Source: Gammaproteobacteria bacterium (GTDB lineage Bacteria > Pseudomonadota > Gammaproteobacteria > Arenicellales > JAOTWM01). Taken from it: a stretch of 33,099 bases of DNA. The notes below the pieces were generated by a model. The model was not told the DNA's origin. It searched no databases and was given only the letters and a program-made list of their open reading frames with translations. The DNA lies in contig JAOTWM010000006.1 in the NCBI GenBank assembly GCA_029862885.1, forward strand, positions 1 to 33,099, in the 5' to 3' direction. The position numbers and the translations under genes were made by a program. Below, piece by piece: positions 25,205-33,099 of this stretch (position 1 is the stretch's first letter; each line of letters begins with the position of its first letter).

Positions 25205-27265
25205 ATGAAGAAGCAGCACATCAGCTCTCAATTCGAGGTTCCACTCTCGACCCCGTTGTTTCGAGGCAAGAAGCATTTGCGCCTGGCCCTAGTAGGCATG
25301 CCCAACAGTGGTAAGAGCACGCTATTTCAGGCCGTGTCTGCAACTTCTATACGGACCGGAGAACTGACAGGAACCTACCGTACTTACCAGGAATGCCCGG
25401 TCCAGATCGGATTCGATGAAGCCCGACTGGTGTCTCTTCCCAGTATCCAGTCCCTCAACAACTTACCGCGAGAAGACCTGGTTGCCTTGCAGTACCTGTT
25501 GTGGGGCGACAAATTGCCACTAGTGTCGGCGCACGAACACAGCGCACCACCGGCACCGTTTGCGTCGCCCGATGTCATCATCCAGGTTGTGGATGCTACT
25601 GCGCTGGAGCGGCATCTGGAACTCACCATTGAGCTCAGTCAAATCGGCAAGCCCATGGTGCTGGCGTTAAATATGATGGATGAGGCCCGGGCAAAGGGCA
25701 TACACATCAACAGCAGAACCTTGAGTGAGAAACTGGGTATACGAGTGGTGCCGACGGTGGCGCTGATGGGCCATGGCATATCGGAGTTGTTCACCGCAGC
25801 GGCGGACGCCGTGCGTGAGGGTGAATACCCGCACCCCCAACGGCCCAGTGAACATATTGTTAAAGCGCTGAAGCCCCTAAATAAATCGTTGCACGATCCT
25901 GAATTACAGAAAGCTTTCTGCGTGCCTTACTCCTTTTTGGTGATGCAGGTGGCCGCAAACGACGGCTATTTTATGGATGAACTGGCACAGCATTTCCCGG
26001 AACGGCTGCCCGAGATTTTGCGACTTCGCACCGCGGCTGAACAAACATTACCGCGCCCACTGGAAGAAGAGCTGCACGCCGACCGGCACCACCGCGTGGC
26101 GACCCTGTTTGAGGCCGTCAGCCGCCTTGGTCCGCCACTGCAAGGCCGCGGCTGGCGCTACTGGCTGGACGAGCTGTTTCTGCACCCGCGTTGGGGTCTG
26201 CTGGGCAGCCTGGCGGTGTTCGCTTTGGTATTGTTAGTCGTGTTCGAGGGCAGCGTTTACCTGGATAGCATTACCGCGGCAAAACTCATCAACGCGATAT
26301 CCGACTGGCAGCCGCAGACCGTCAGCGGGATCGTGGGTCGTGCCGTGGCGGATGGGCTGATCGGCCTGGTCGGTATCGTTGTGCCCTACATGATCCCGCT
26401 GGTGCTGTTACTGGTGTGGCTGGAGGAAGCCGGCATCATGCAGCGCATTGCGTTCGTAGTGGACCGGGGATTCCACAAAATCGGTTTACACGGCGGTGTT
26501 GCGCTGTCGTTTCTGCTGGGTCTGGGCTGCAATGTGCCGGCCATATCCTGCGCGGCGGCGGTGGCCAGCGGGCGTGATCGCATCGTCGCGTCGTTGCTGA
26601 TTACCTTTGTACCCTGCTCGGCACGCTCGGCCATCATTCTTGCCATCGGCGGAAAATATCTCGGCGGCCTGGGCGTGTTCGCGGTGTTTTTGCTCACCAT
26701 GATCGTGATTGCCCTACTCGGGCGCCTGCTCACACGGCGTTATCCTGAAACCGGCCCCGGACAGGTTTTAGAAATCCCGCACTTTGCCATGCCCGCCGCC
26801 CGCTCGATCGTCAGTCAAACCTGGAATCGCACCAGCGATATCCTGTCCATCGTCACACCGTTACTGGTTGGAGGCAGCATCGTGCTGGCGTTGCTCGGTT
26901 ATATTGGCGCCGACAACCTGATTAACACCCTGTTTACGCCTATCACCAGCTGGTGGTTAGGCCTGCCGGTGGCGCTGGGAGTGCCGATATTGTTTGGTGT
27001 ATTGCGCAAGGAACTTTCCCTGTTGATGGTCTACCAGGCGCTGGGCAGTTTCGAAATCGGCACGTACCTCGACTGGGTGCAGATCATGACTTTTCTAATT
27101 TTCCTGACTTTCTACGTCCCCTGCATATCCACCTTCGCTGTTATGCTCAAAACCATTGGACGCAGAGACGCGCTTTTCTCCATCGCCCTGTCCGTGGGTG
27201 TAGCATTACTGGTAAGCGGCATTATTCGGCTGCTGCTGGAAGGCGTGAGATGGATACCGGTTTAA
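25205..27265 (+). CDS. feoB: FeoB-like ferrous iron transporter with degenerate GTPase domain
   Basis: A 686-residue protein with the FeoB plan: N-terminal G-domain, helical linker (about 205-330), then about nine membrane segments with two gate motifs (GLGCNVPAISC...ITFVPCSARSA, and FLTFYVPCISTFAVMLKTIG). FeoB imports Fe2+ across the inner membrane. In the G-domain G1 is present (GMPNSGKS, 31-38) and G4 as NMMD (156-159), but the G3 motif, DLPG in the family, reads SLPS (77-80), and G2 is poorly kept. A His-containing insertion of about 20 residues (near 100-120, AHEHS) precedes VVDA. There is no FeoA or FeoC next to it. The start ATG 25205 has an AGGAA upstream. It may still transport a metal but with altered nucleotide control. 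Confidence 0.88.
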   Translation: MKKQHISSQFEVPLSTPLFRGKKHLRLALVGMPNSGKSTLFQAVSATSIRTGELTGTYRTYQECPVQIGFDEARLVSLPSIQSLNNLPREDLVALQYLLWGDKLPLVSAHEHSAPPAPFASPDVIIQVVDATALERHLELTIELSQIGKPMVLALNMMDEARAKGIHINSRTLSEKLGIRVVPTVALMGHGISELFTAAADAVREGEYPHPQRPSEHIVKALKPLNKSLHDPELQKAFCVPYSFLVMQVAANDGYFMDELAQHFPERLPEILRLRTAAEQTLPRPLEEELHADRHHRVATLFEAVSRLGPPLQGRGWRYWLDELFLHPRWGLLGSLAVFALVLLVVFEGSVYLDSITAAKLINAISDWQPQTVSGIVGRAVADGLIGLVGIVVPYMIPLVLLLVWLEEAGIMQRIAFVVDRGFHKIGLHGGVALSFLLGLGCNVPAISCAAAVASGRDRIVASLLITFVPCSARSAIILAIGGKYLGGLGVFAVFLLTMIVIALLGRLLTRRYPETGPGQVLEIPHFAMPAARSIVSQTWNRTSDILSIVTPLLVGGSIVLALLGYIGADNLINTLFTPITSWWLGLPVALGVPILFGVLRKELSLLMVYQALGSFEIGTYLDWVQIMTFLIFLTFYVPCISTFAVMLKTIGRRDALFSIALSVGVALLVSGIIRLLLEGVRWIPV

Positions 27266-27392
27266 TGCAGGTTCAGCATTCTGGTTTTGACTAGCTGAGG
27301 GGAAACGCGGGCAAATTTATTTTTGCCGGATTTACCTCATCGTAGCGTATGGCAAGAAAAGTCTGCCCCTTATCTCTTGTCTTTCTGTTCTT

Positions 27393-28814
27393 TTATTGTT
27401 CTAGCAACCACTTTAGCACCGCATCCTGTGCTTGCGCCCCGCGGGAACGATGAATATTGTGTTGGTTCAACATCAGTACAACGATAAACCGATGACCGCT
27501 GCGTGCGGTGACATATCCCGCTAGTGAGCGGACATGATCCACGAGTCCGGTTTTGACGCGGATTCGACCGTTGACCGCAGCGTTCGGCAAGCGCTTGGTC
27601 AGTGCGCCATCGGCCGCTAATAACGGCAGCGACGCGACGAATTCGGGTTGGTAGGTGCTGCGCATGCCGGCCGCCAGAATGCGTCCCAGACTGCGCGGCG
27701 AGATGCGAGTGGCCCGGGACAGGCCTGCGCCATTATCGATTACCAATTCGGGCATGCGTAATTCGCTCGTTGCCAGCCATTCGTGCAGCGCGGCGATGCC
27801 ATTGGCGGTCGTACCCGGTGTCCCGAAACGGTTTACTGCGAGGGTCAATAAGAGTTGTTGCGCCATCACGTTGTTGCTGAATTTGTTAACGTGGCGAATC
27901 GATTCGGCGAGTGTTTGCGACTCGTGGCCATGTAGCAAGTCTTGCTCTGGTTTGTTCGGCTCTATGCGTACGCCGCCAGCATGGGTGCCATCCAGATCAC
28001 GCCATAGTGCCTTGAATACACCGGTTACATATTCCGGGTGTGGCATGACCGATCGATAAAGACTAAATTCTCGGCACGTCAACGCGTACGAGCCCGTCAA
28101 CGTGACGGTAGTAACTTCGGATGTATGCTGGACCCGCAGCGCCGGGCGTGGGCAGCCGCTTGATTGAAGAGTCATTCGGTTATCGACGACAAGATTTGTC
28201 GCTGGCGGATCGGCAAATACGTGAATTGTATTTGCCGCGGGCTGTGGTCGAATGACGAATCGGGTGACGCCAAAGTTCACCAGCAACGCGTAGGGCGGTA
28301 CGTTATAAGCGCGATAGGGTTTCCCGTCGAACGCGCCACGGTCGGACGCGGTGCTGGCAAACAATGAATCGTCTATGATCAGGTCGCCGTTAACATGACG
28401 TACGCCCCGATCCCGCAATCCTTTCAGCAACTTCCAAAATTGCTCGGTCACCAAAAACGGATCGCCACCGCCTCGTAATACTAAGTCGCCGTCGACGGTT
28501 CCGTTCGCGGTCGGCGTGGAGCCATAGATATCGGTGCGCCAAGTGTAAGTAGGCCCAAGTACTTCAAGCGCGACCAGGGTCGTGAGGAGTTTAATGACCG
28601 AAGCCGGGTGTCGCGGCTGGTCGGCATGATGCTCGACCGCGTTACCACCATCGAGCGGTTCGATATACAAACCGACGGCTTGTCGATCAATGTTAAAGCG
28701 CTGCAGAATTTCCAGTAATTCGGCCCGTGGGTCGCCATCGCCAAGCGTATATCCCGGCCACAGCAACACAACGGCCATTAGCCATGCGCAATGTTGTCGG
28801 TGCTTCAGTATCAC
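27393..28814 (-). CDS. dacB: D-alanyl-D-alanine carboxypeptidase/endopeptidase (PBP4 type)
   Basis: A 473-residue periplasmic class C penicillin-binding protein. After a Sec signal (1-25) come the serine-hydrolase motifs: S72-x2-K75 (SVIK), S313-N-N315 (SNN) and K421-T-G (KTG), in the order and spacing of PBP4, with its large inserted domains between the first two. It trims or cleaves peptidoglycan cross-links during cell growth and division. The start is GTG 28814 preceded by AAGGCG. The HAD hydrolase gene is 34 bp upstream on the same strand, so both are probably one operon. The gene is convergent with the FeoB-like gene; a weak GGCAAA/TTTGCC hairpin (27310-27327) lies between them. Confidence 0.93.
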   Translation of the reverse strand: MILKHRQHCAWLMAVVLLWPGYTLGDGDPRAELLEILQRFNIDRQAVGLYIEPLDGGNAVEHHADQPRHPASVIKLLTTLVALEVLGPTYTWRTDIYGSTPTANGTVDGDLVLRGGGDPFLVTEQFWKLLKGLRDRGVRHVNGDLIIDDSLFASTASDRGAFDGKPYRAYNVPPYALLVNFGVTRFVIRPQPAANTIHVFADPPATNLVVDNRMTLQSSGCPRPALRVQHTSEVTTVTLTGSYALTCREFSLYRSVMPHPEYVTGVFKALWRDLDGTHAGGVRIEPNKPEQDLLHGHESQTLAESIRHVNKFSNNVMAQQLLLTLAVNRFGTPGTTANGIAALHEWLATSELRMPELVIDNGAGLSRATRISPRSLGRILAAGMRSTYQPEFVASLPLLAADGALTKRLPNAAVNGRIRVKTGLVDHVRSLAGYVTARSGHRFIVVLMLNQHNIHRSRGAQAQDAVLKWLLEQ

Positions 28815-28848
28815 CGTTTCGCCTTATTGTGGATGTTGCCGAGGATTA

Positions 28849-29442
28849 TCAGACCAAATCTGCCAGCAACCAATCCAGCTGTTCAACGATGCGGTCGGCA
28901 TAGCTCGCCCACGGAAACTCACCGCTCGAATCCACGTAGACCGTCGCGGTGCCAGCGGCCCGGCCGGCCTGCAAGTCGTATAGGAAGTCGCCCACCATAA
29001 CCGCTTCGTTTGGCTCTGCACCCCAATTGCGCAGCAATAGGTGGATGCCGTCGGGCTGGGGTTTTGGATCGGCCTGTTCGCGACCGATTACGGCGTTGGC
29101 CGCAAAAATCCCGTCCAACCCACAAGCCTCCAGCGTCTGATATGCGATGTCCCGGCTGTTGCGGGTTACGATACCGAGTTGCGCGCCGCGCTGGCGCAAG
29201 TTCACTAGCAATTCGAGAGCACCGTCGGGCCGAGTCGCTTGACTTGCGAGGTCGAGTTCAATCGCATGTAGTTTCGTGTGAAGTGGGTCCGCCGTTTCGG
29301 TGGGTAGCGTATCGAGGTATTCGAGGATGGGGCGCCCCTCGGGAACGCCGATCTCCGCTCGAATCGCCTCGAAATTGTGGATCGGGTGGGTCAGGGTGCC
29401 GTCCATGTCAAATATCCAGTATCGTCGGGATGCAAGGTTCAT
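28849..29442 (-). CDS. HAD-superfamily hydrolase (subfamily IA, phosphoglycolate phosphatase-like)
   Basis: A 197-residue HAD phosphatase. Motif I is FDMDGT with nucleophile D12 and acid D14; motif II the Thr-Arg-Asn of IVTRNSRD; motif III lysine in QADPKPQPDG; motif IV GDFLYD. The cap is the small helical C1 type between motifs I and II. Substrates of this group are small phosphate esters such as phosphoglycolate or sugar phosphates; which one is unclear. ATG 29442 fits the family N-terminus. It is the first gene of a minus-strand pair with the PBP4-type gene and is divergent from the DUF1820 gene. Confidence 0.92.
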   Translation of the reverse strand: MNLASRRYWIFDMDGTLTHPIHNFEAIRAEIGVPEGRPILEYLDTLPTETADPLHTKLHAIELDLASQATRPDGALELLVNLRQRGAQLGIVTRNSRDIAYQTLEACGLDGIFAANAVIGREQADPKPQPDGIHLLLRNWGAEPNEAVMVGDFLYDLQAGRAAGTATVYVDSSGEFPWASYADRIVEQLDWLLADLV

Positions 29443-29587
29443 GGGGTCGATCGATATATCCGCGAGTGAAATTTAGTCTGGCGGGCCATTTTACCGGGTG
29501 GGCTCGACTTGGTGAACCGAGCCACTATTCGCTCCGATGCGAGCGAATCCGAGAGAAATTGAATTGGAAAATACATGAGCGACCCCA

Positions 29588-29617
29588 TTCCGTATAGGAG
29601 TGAAACACACTTATAAT
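29588..29617 (+). promoter_or_regulatory. Candidate promoter of the DUF1820 gene
   Basis: A perfect -10 hexamer TATAAT is at 29612-29617. The best -35 at 18 bases is TTCCGT (29588-29593), a poor match to TTGACA. Transcription would begin near 29624, 47 bases before the DUF1820 start codon. Confidence 0.4.
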
Positions 29618-29670
29618 GTACGGCTGGCCCTGAACGTCGCCGGTCGACTACGGAGAGAAAACGCTTAGTC

Positions 29671-30012
29671 ATGGCTCAAAAACGTATTTATCGAATCGTC
29701 TTTCATAACCAAGGCAAGGTTTATGAGCTGTACGCTCGCAAAGTGACCCAGGACGAGATGTATGCGTTTGTCGAAGTCAGCGATCTTATTTTCGGTGAAC
29801 GGACTAAACTCGTGGTGGATCCGGCCGAGGAACAACTCAAGACGGAATTCGCAGGAGTCAAACGTACATATATTCCGTTACACGCAGTGGTGCGTATTGA
29901 TGAGGTCGACAAGGAAGGCGCCAATAAAATCCTCCCGGCGACCGGCGATAAAAGCAGCACGGTAACGCCATTTCCAATGCCGATATCGCCACCGGGTCGC
30001 AGTCGTGATTAA
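29671..30012 (+). CDS. DUF1820 family protein
   Basis: A 113-residue cytoplasmic protein, start ATG 29671 with GGAGAG 13 bases before it. The N-terminal RIYRIVFHNQGKVYELYAR and FVEVSDLIFGE segments and the YIPLHAVVRIDEVDKEG stretch are the family's signature. DUF1820 occurs in gamma- and some betaproteobacteria and its job is not known. The last 30 residues are low complexity and proline-rich (KSSTVTPFPMPISPPG), which is common in relatives. A perfect -10 box lies upstream. A short membrane peptide gene follows on the same strand. Confidence 0.92.
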   Translation: MAQKRIYRIVFHNQGKVYELYARKVTQDEMYAFVEVSDLIFGERTKLVVDPAEEQLKTEFAGVKRTYIPLHAVVRIDEVDKEGANKILPATGDKSSTVTPFPMPISPPGRSRD

Positions 30013-30090
30013 CTACTGGTTCCGCTGCGAATAGTTGTTTTAGTGGTGGGCGCGCGTTGCCGATTTCTCATCGATTCGAGCGTCATCAAA

Positions 30091-30189
30091 ATGATCCCGC
30101 GTAAGTCCGATCCTGTCTTACGTTATTCGTTTGCTGCGATACTTGTTTTGGTCGTACTGGCGGTCGCACTCACGGTCTGGCTAAGCTGA
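30091..30189 (+). CDS. Possible 32-residue single-pass membrane peptide
   Basis: ATG 30091 opens MIPRKSDPVLRYSFAAILVL, continuing as one hydrophobic helix to VALTVWLS and a TGA at 30187-30189. A basic, proline-containing N-terminus followed by one membrane segment of about 18 residues is typical of small inner-membrane proteins. The frame is also open upstream to GTG 30043 or 30046, which would add 15-16 residues. There is only a weak GAG-type ribosome site. It sits between the DUF1820 and SRPBCC genes, all on the plus strand. I do not recognise it. Confidence 0.45.
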   Translation: MIPRKSDPVLRYSFAAILVLVVLAVALTVWLS

Positions 30190-30265
30190 TGGTGTTATCG
30201 CGGCCGCGCTCAAACAATACCGGCCAAGCCGCTAATGTAGAGTTTATTGTGACGGGTTGCGGTCG

Positions 30266-30799
30266 ATGCGCTTCGTAAAGAAAACCCTGCTGGTATTATT
30301 TGGCCTGATAATTGCGGCGATTGCAGTGGGAGTTTTACTGCCGTCCAGCGTTCATGTGGAACGATCCGTTACGGTGGCCGCGCCCCCCGATAAGGTCTTC
30401 GCGGTGCTTAATGATTATAAACACTTTAACCGCTGGTCACCGTGGTTTGGCAAGGATCCCGACGCCGACTATCGGACACAGGGGCCGGCGACGGGCGTCG
30501 GCGCGAAGTTTATCTGGAATAGCGAGGTGCCTGAGGTGGGATCCGGGAGTCAGGAAATCATCGCTACGCAACCGGGGCGCTCGATCACCGTACATTTGGA
30601 TTTTGGCGGACAAGGTACTGCGACTTCAGTATTCGACATCGCGCCAGTGCCGAATGGTAGCCGGGTGACGTGGCAGCTCGATACGGCGTTTGGCTATGAC
30701 TTGCTTGGCCGCTATCTCGGGCTGTTTTTCGACGGCATGATTGGCCCGGATTATGAAGCCGGGCTCGCTAACCTTAAACGTTATTTGGAAGATTCGTAG
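30266..30799 (+). CDS. SRPBCC family protein with membrane anchor
   Basis: A 177-residue protein. Residues about 3-23 (FVKKTLLVLFGLIIAAIAV) are a single membrane anchor or uncleaved signal, and the remainder is a START/Bet v1-like (polyketide cyclase type) ligand-binding domain: VTVAAPPDKVFAVLNDYKHF, then FNRWSPWF, and the final long helix around EAGLANLKRYLE. Such proteins bind lipids or other hydrophobic molecules; the ligand here is unknown. ATG 30266 is preferred to TTG 30257 three codons upstream, though neither has a good ribosome site. It stands between the DUF1820/membrane-peptide genes and the acyl-CoA synthetase on the same strand. Confidence 0.87.
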   Translation: MRFVKKTLLVLFGLIIAAIAVGVLLPSSVHVERSVTVAAPPDKVFAVLNDYKHFNRWSPWFGKDPDADYRTQGPATGVGAKFIWNSEVPEVGSGSQEIIATQPGRSITVHLDFGGQGTATSVFDIAPVPNGSRVTWQLDTAFGYDLLGRYLGLFFDGMIGPDYEAGLANLKRYLEDS

Positions 30800-30920
30800 C
30801 CGGGATATTTCATCAATCGCGGGCTGGTTTGACAATCAAACGAATAACGCAACGCAGGGTTTCACAAACGGCGCATAATTCGAGCTACTAATTCGAATGC
30901 CGTCGTGAGCATAACAACAA

Positions 30921-33056
30921 ATGAGTAATCCCGTTTCGGAATCCGCGCCGAACGATGCATTGGAATCGCACACTCTGGATCCGCTGCTGACCCCGGCCAG
31001 CATTGCACTCGTGGGTGCGTCGCAACGCCCCGATTCGCCGGGAAACGATATGTTACGCCTGGCATTGGGGGGCCCCTATTCAGGTCGAATTTACCCCGTC
31101 AATCCACGCTACGATCAAGTCGCCGGAGAGCGTTGCTACCCGTCTTTGCAGGAGCTGCCGGAAACGGTCGACCATGTTGTTATTGCCGTTGCCAATGCAC
31201 ACTTGGAAGCGGCGCTGTCGAATTGTGTCGAGCACGGCGCGCGCGCCGCAACGATCTTCGCAAGCTGCATCTTGGAGATCGATACTGAGCCGCCGCTGAC
31301 CGCCCGCTTGGCGGCTATCGCCGCCGACGCGGGCCTCGCATTGTGCGGTGGTAACGGCATGGGATTTATCAACCCGATAGTGGGTTTGAATATCGGTGTG
31401 TTTCCGGCGCCGATGAATTTAGAGCCAGGCCGGGTTACGTGGATCGCGCAATCAGGATCGGTGTTCGGCGTGTTGCCGTTTAACGAGCCGCAATTACGGT
31501 TCAATCTGTGTGTATCGACCGGCGCGGAATTGGTCACGACCGCGAGCGATTACTTCGATTGGGCATTACACCAAGACGAAACGGCGGTCGTCGGGCTGTT
31601 TCTCGAGGCGTTGCGCGATCCCGTGTTGTTTCAGGACTGTTTACGGCGTGCGGCCGATCGCCAAATTCCGGTTGTGATTCTGAAAACCGGGCGTACCGCG
31701 CAAAGCGCTGCGATGGCGCAGACTCATACCGGCGCGATGGCTGGTAGTGATGCGGCGTATTCCGCATTATTTAGGAAGTACGGTGTGCTTCGGGTTCGCA
31801 GTATCGATGAAATGGCGGCGACGTTGATGTTATTTTCGGCGGGACGCACTGCGGCGCCCGGCGGATTGGTCAGCATTCACGACTCGGGCGGTGAATGTGA
31901 GGTGCTTATCGATTTGGCCGCCGATATAGGTGTGCCGATCGCGCCGCTCAGCGAACACACGAAGTCGATATTGTCGAGGTGGCTCGATCCGGGTTTGGCG
32001 GCTGTGAACCCACTCGACGCATGGGGTACGGGGCATAATGCCCAGGAAATATTTGAACGTTGCTTGGCCGCGCTGTTGGATGACGACCATAGCGGTGCGG
32101 GTATTCTCGTCACCAATCCGCGCGACCACCATTATCACCACAAACGAATCGTCGAGGTGCTAAAGACCGTAGCCATGGCTACGGACAAACCCGTGGCACT
32201 GGTGTCCAATTACGCCGGGATAAAAGACAGCATGCCAATCCGGGCGCTCTACACGGCGGGCATTCCGGTGTTGCGCGGTACGGAACCAGGGTTATGCGCG
32301 ATTAAACATTTGTTCGCATTTCGCGATTTTCAAAACGAGTGGGGAGTCCGTGCTTGGACTAAAAGTAGGGTGTCGGAGCAAACGGCTCAGTGGCAGAGGC
32401 GATTGGCTGATGGCGAAGTGCTGGGCGAGTACGATGCGATGGCGATGCTGGCGGATTTCGATATCGAAATCGTGTCATGTCGTTTGGTGTCGAACCGCGG
32501 CGCAGCTCTCGAAGCAGCGACAGAGTTTGGGTGCCCGCTAGTAGCGAAGACCGCGGTACGAGGGATTGTCCACAAGTCCGATGTCGCAGGCGTGGCATTG
32601 GATCTGCGTTGCGAAAAAGAATTGCTGGAGGCTTACGACGATTTGAATGCGCGACTCGGCGCTGAGGTTTTGATTGCGCCAATGCTGTCCGGTGGAGCAG
32701 AGATCGCGTTGGGAGTGGTCAATGACCCGCAGTTCGGTCCGTATATCATGCTCGCGGCCGGAGGCCGATTGATCGAAGTCCTCGACGAACGGGCCTACGC
32801 ACTCGCGCCGGTTGGACTCGATGAGGCACTTCGGCTCATCGGCACATTACGGATCAAATCTCTGCTTGATGGTATACGCGGTGGCGCGGCGCTGGATACG
32901 GTCGGGTTGGCGCGCGCAATCGTGAACCTATCGCAATTGGCCATAGCATTGCGCGATGTGCTCGGCGAGATCGACGTCAACCCATTATTGGTGTTTCCGG
33001 ATCGCGTTATCGCGGTTGATGCGGTTGTTGTACCTCGGGCCGAGGCTAACGCGTAG
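30921..33056 (+). CDS. ADP/NDP-forming acyl-CoA synthetase (AcdA/PatZ-like)
   Basis: A 711-residue fused acyl-CoA synthetase. Domains in order: CoA-binding Rossmann (about 20-130, IALVGASQRPDSPGN), two succinyl-CoA-ligase-like domains (about 150-460) with the phosphohistidine segment QTHTGAMAGSD (H269), and a C-terminal ATP-grasp domain (about 490-700; VAKTAVRGIVHKSDVAGVAL). It converts an acyl-CoA and NDP to the acid and NTP, or the reverse. Unlike PatZ it has no acetyltransferase domain, so it is not a protein acetylase of that type. The acid it uses is unknown. The ATG at 30921 is 121 bp after the SRPBCC gene, and its stop is 27 bp before a further start codon. Confidence 0.92.
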   Translation: MSNPVSESAPNDALESHTLDPLLTPASIALVGASQRPDSPGNDMLRLALGGPYSGRIYPVNPRYDQVAGERCYPSLQELPETVDHVVIAVANAHLEAALSNCVEHGARAATIFASCILEIDTEPPLTARLAAIAADAGLALCGGNGMGFINPIVGLNIGVFPAPMNLEPGRVTWIAQSGSVFGVLPFNEPQLRFNLCVSTGAELVTTASDYFDWALHQDETAVVGLFLEALRDPVLFQDCLRRAADRQIPVVILKTGRTAQSAAMAQTHTGAMAGSDAAYSALFRKYGVLRVRSIDEMAATLMLFSAGRTAAPGGLVSIHDSGGECEVLIDLAADIGVPIAPLSEHTKSILSRWLDPGLAAVNPLDAWGTGHNAQEIFERCLAALLDDDHSGAGILVTNPRDHHYHHKRIVEVLKTVAMATDKPVALVSNYAGIKDSMPIRALYTAGIPVLRGTEPGLCAIKHLFAFRDFQNEWGVRAWTKSRVSEQTAQWQRRLADGEVLGEYDAMAMLADFDIEIVSCRLVSNRGAALEAATEFGCPLVAKTAVRGIVHKSDVAGVALDLRCEKELLEAYDDLNARLGAEVLIAPMLSGGAEIALGVVNDPQFGPYIMLAAGGRLIEVLDERAYALAPVGLDEALRLIGTLRIKSLLDGIRGGAALDTVGLARAIVNLSQLAIALRDVLGEIDVNPLLVFPDRVIAVDAVVVPRAEANA

Positions 33057-33085
33057 TGGTGCTGGGAAAAGACTAGGAATAGACG

Positions 33086-33099
33086 ATGGATCTAACGCT
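33086..33099 (+). CDS. Start of a further gene, cut by the window edge
   Basis: ATG 33086 is preceded by an AGGAATAG ribosome-like site, 8-9 bases upstream, and reads Met-Asp-Leu-Thr before the sequence ends. The spacing after the acyl-CoA synthetase suggests the same operon. MDLT-type openings occur in acyl-CoA dehydrogenases, which often accompany such synthetases, but four codons cannot decide it. Confidence 0.35.

Overview
The window looks like a chromosomal segment of a free-living gammaproteobacterium of moderate GC (somewhat above 50% by eye). It carries a YcgL-domain protein, a DUF1820 protein, a family B DNA polymerase II, a hexameric-type citrate synthase and a kbl-tdh threonine operon, a combination typical of that class. 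No rRNA, tRNA, CRISPR array or prophage was seen. I could not place the organism below class level.

Layout. 1-3312: dodecin (cut by the window edge), a divergent LysR regulator with two palindromes in front of it, a gamma-glutamylcyclotransferase-like protein, and a translationally coupled creatininase-family/exported Nudix pair on the minus strand. 3313-3953: decaying DNA with an SDR pseudogene. 3954-9638: an exported DUF255/thioredoxin-like protein facing kbl-tdh, interrupted by about 1.5 kb with two c-type cytochromes. That insert lies between two diverged direct copies (about 445 bp) of the DUF255-kbl junction, so the left copy holds a dead kbl start and the right copy a dead DUF255 start. 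10798-12805: minus-strand cluster of flavin reductase, YcgL protein, small membrane protein and an exported unknown. 12989-15446: MFS transporter and DUF3179 protein. 15487-16875: citrate synthase, divergent from a MATE transporter-DNA polymerase II-alpha/beta hydrolase run (17225-21814); a near-perfect palindrome sits between them.

22021-27265 reads as an acquired or rearranged block: a GT39-like membrane glycosyltransferase whose best start is a rare ATT codon, about 750 bp of gene-free DNA, a Rid-family protein lacking the usual catalytic Arg, the end of an IS3-family element with a truncated OrfA, and a divergent FeoB-like transporter whose G3 GTPase motif is lost. After this come ordinary core genes: a HAD hydrolase and PBP4-type peptidase on minus; DUF1820, a 32-residue membrane peptide, an SRPBCC protein and an ADP-forming acyl-CoA synthetase on plus; and the first codons of another gene at the right edge.

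The most informative signals are the repeat-bounded cytochrome insert, the divergent FeoB-like protein, and the number of broken genes (SDR, kbl', DUF255', IS3 OrfA) packed into 33 kb. I see no clear-cut new multi-gene system; most neighbouring genes are unrelated housekeeping or accessory functions.
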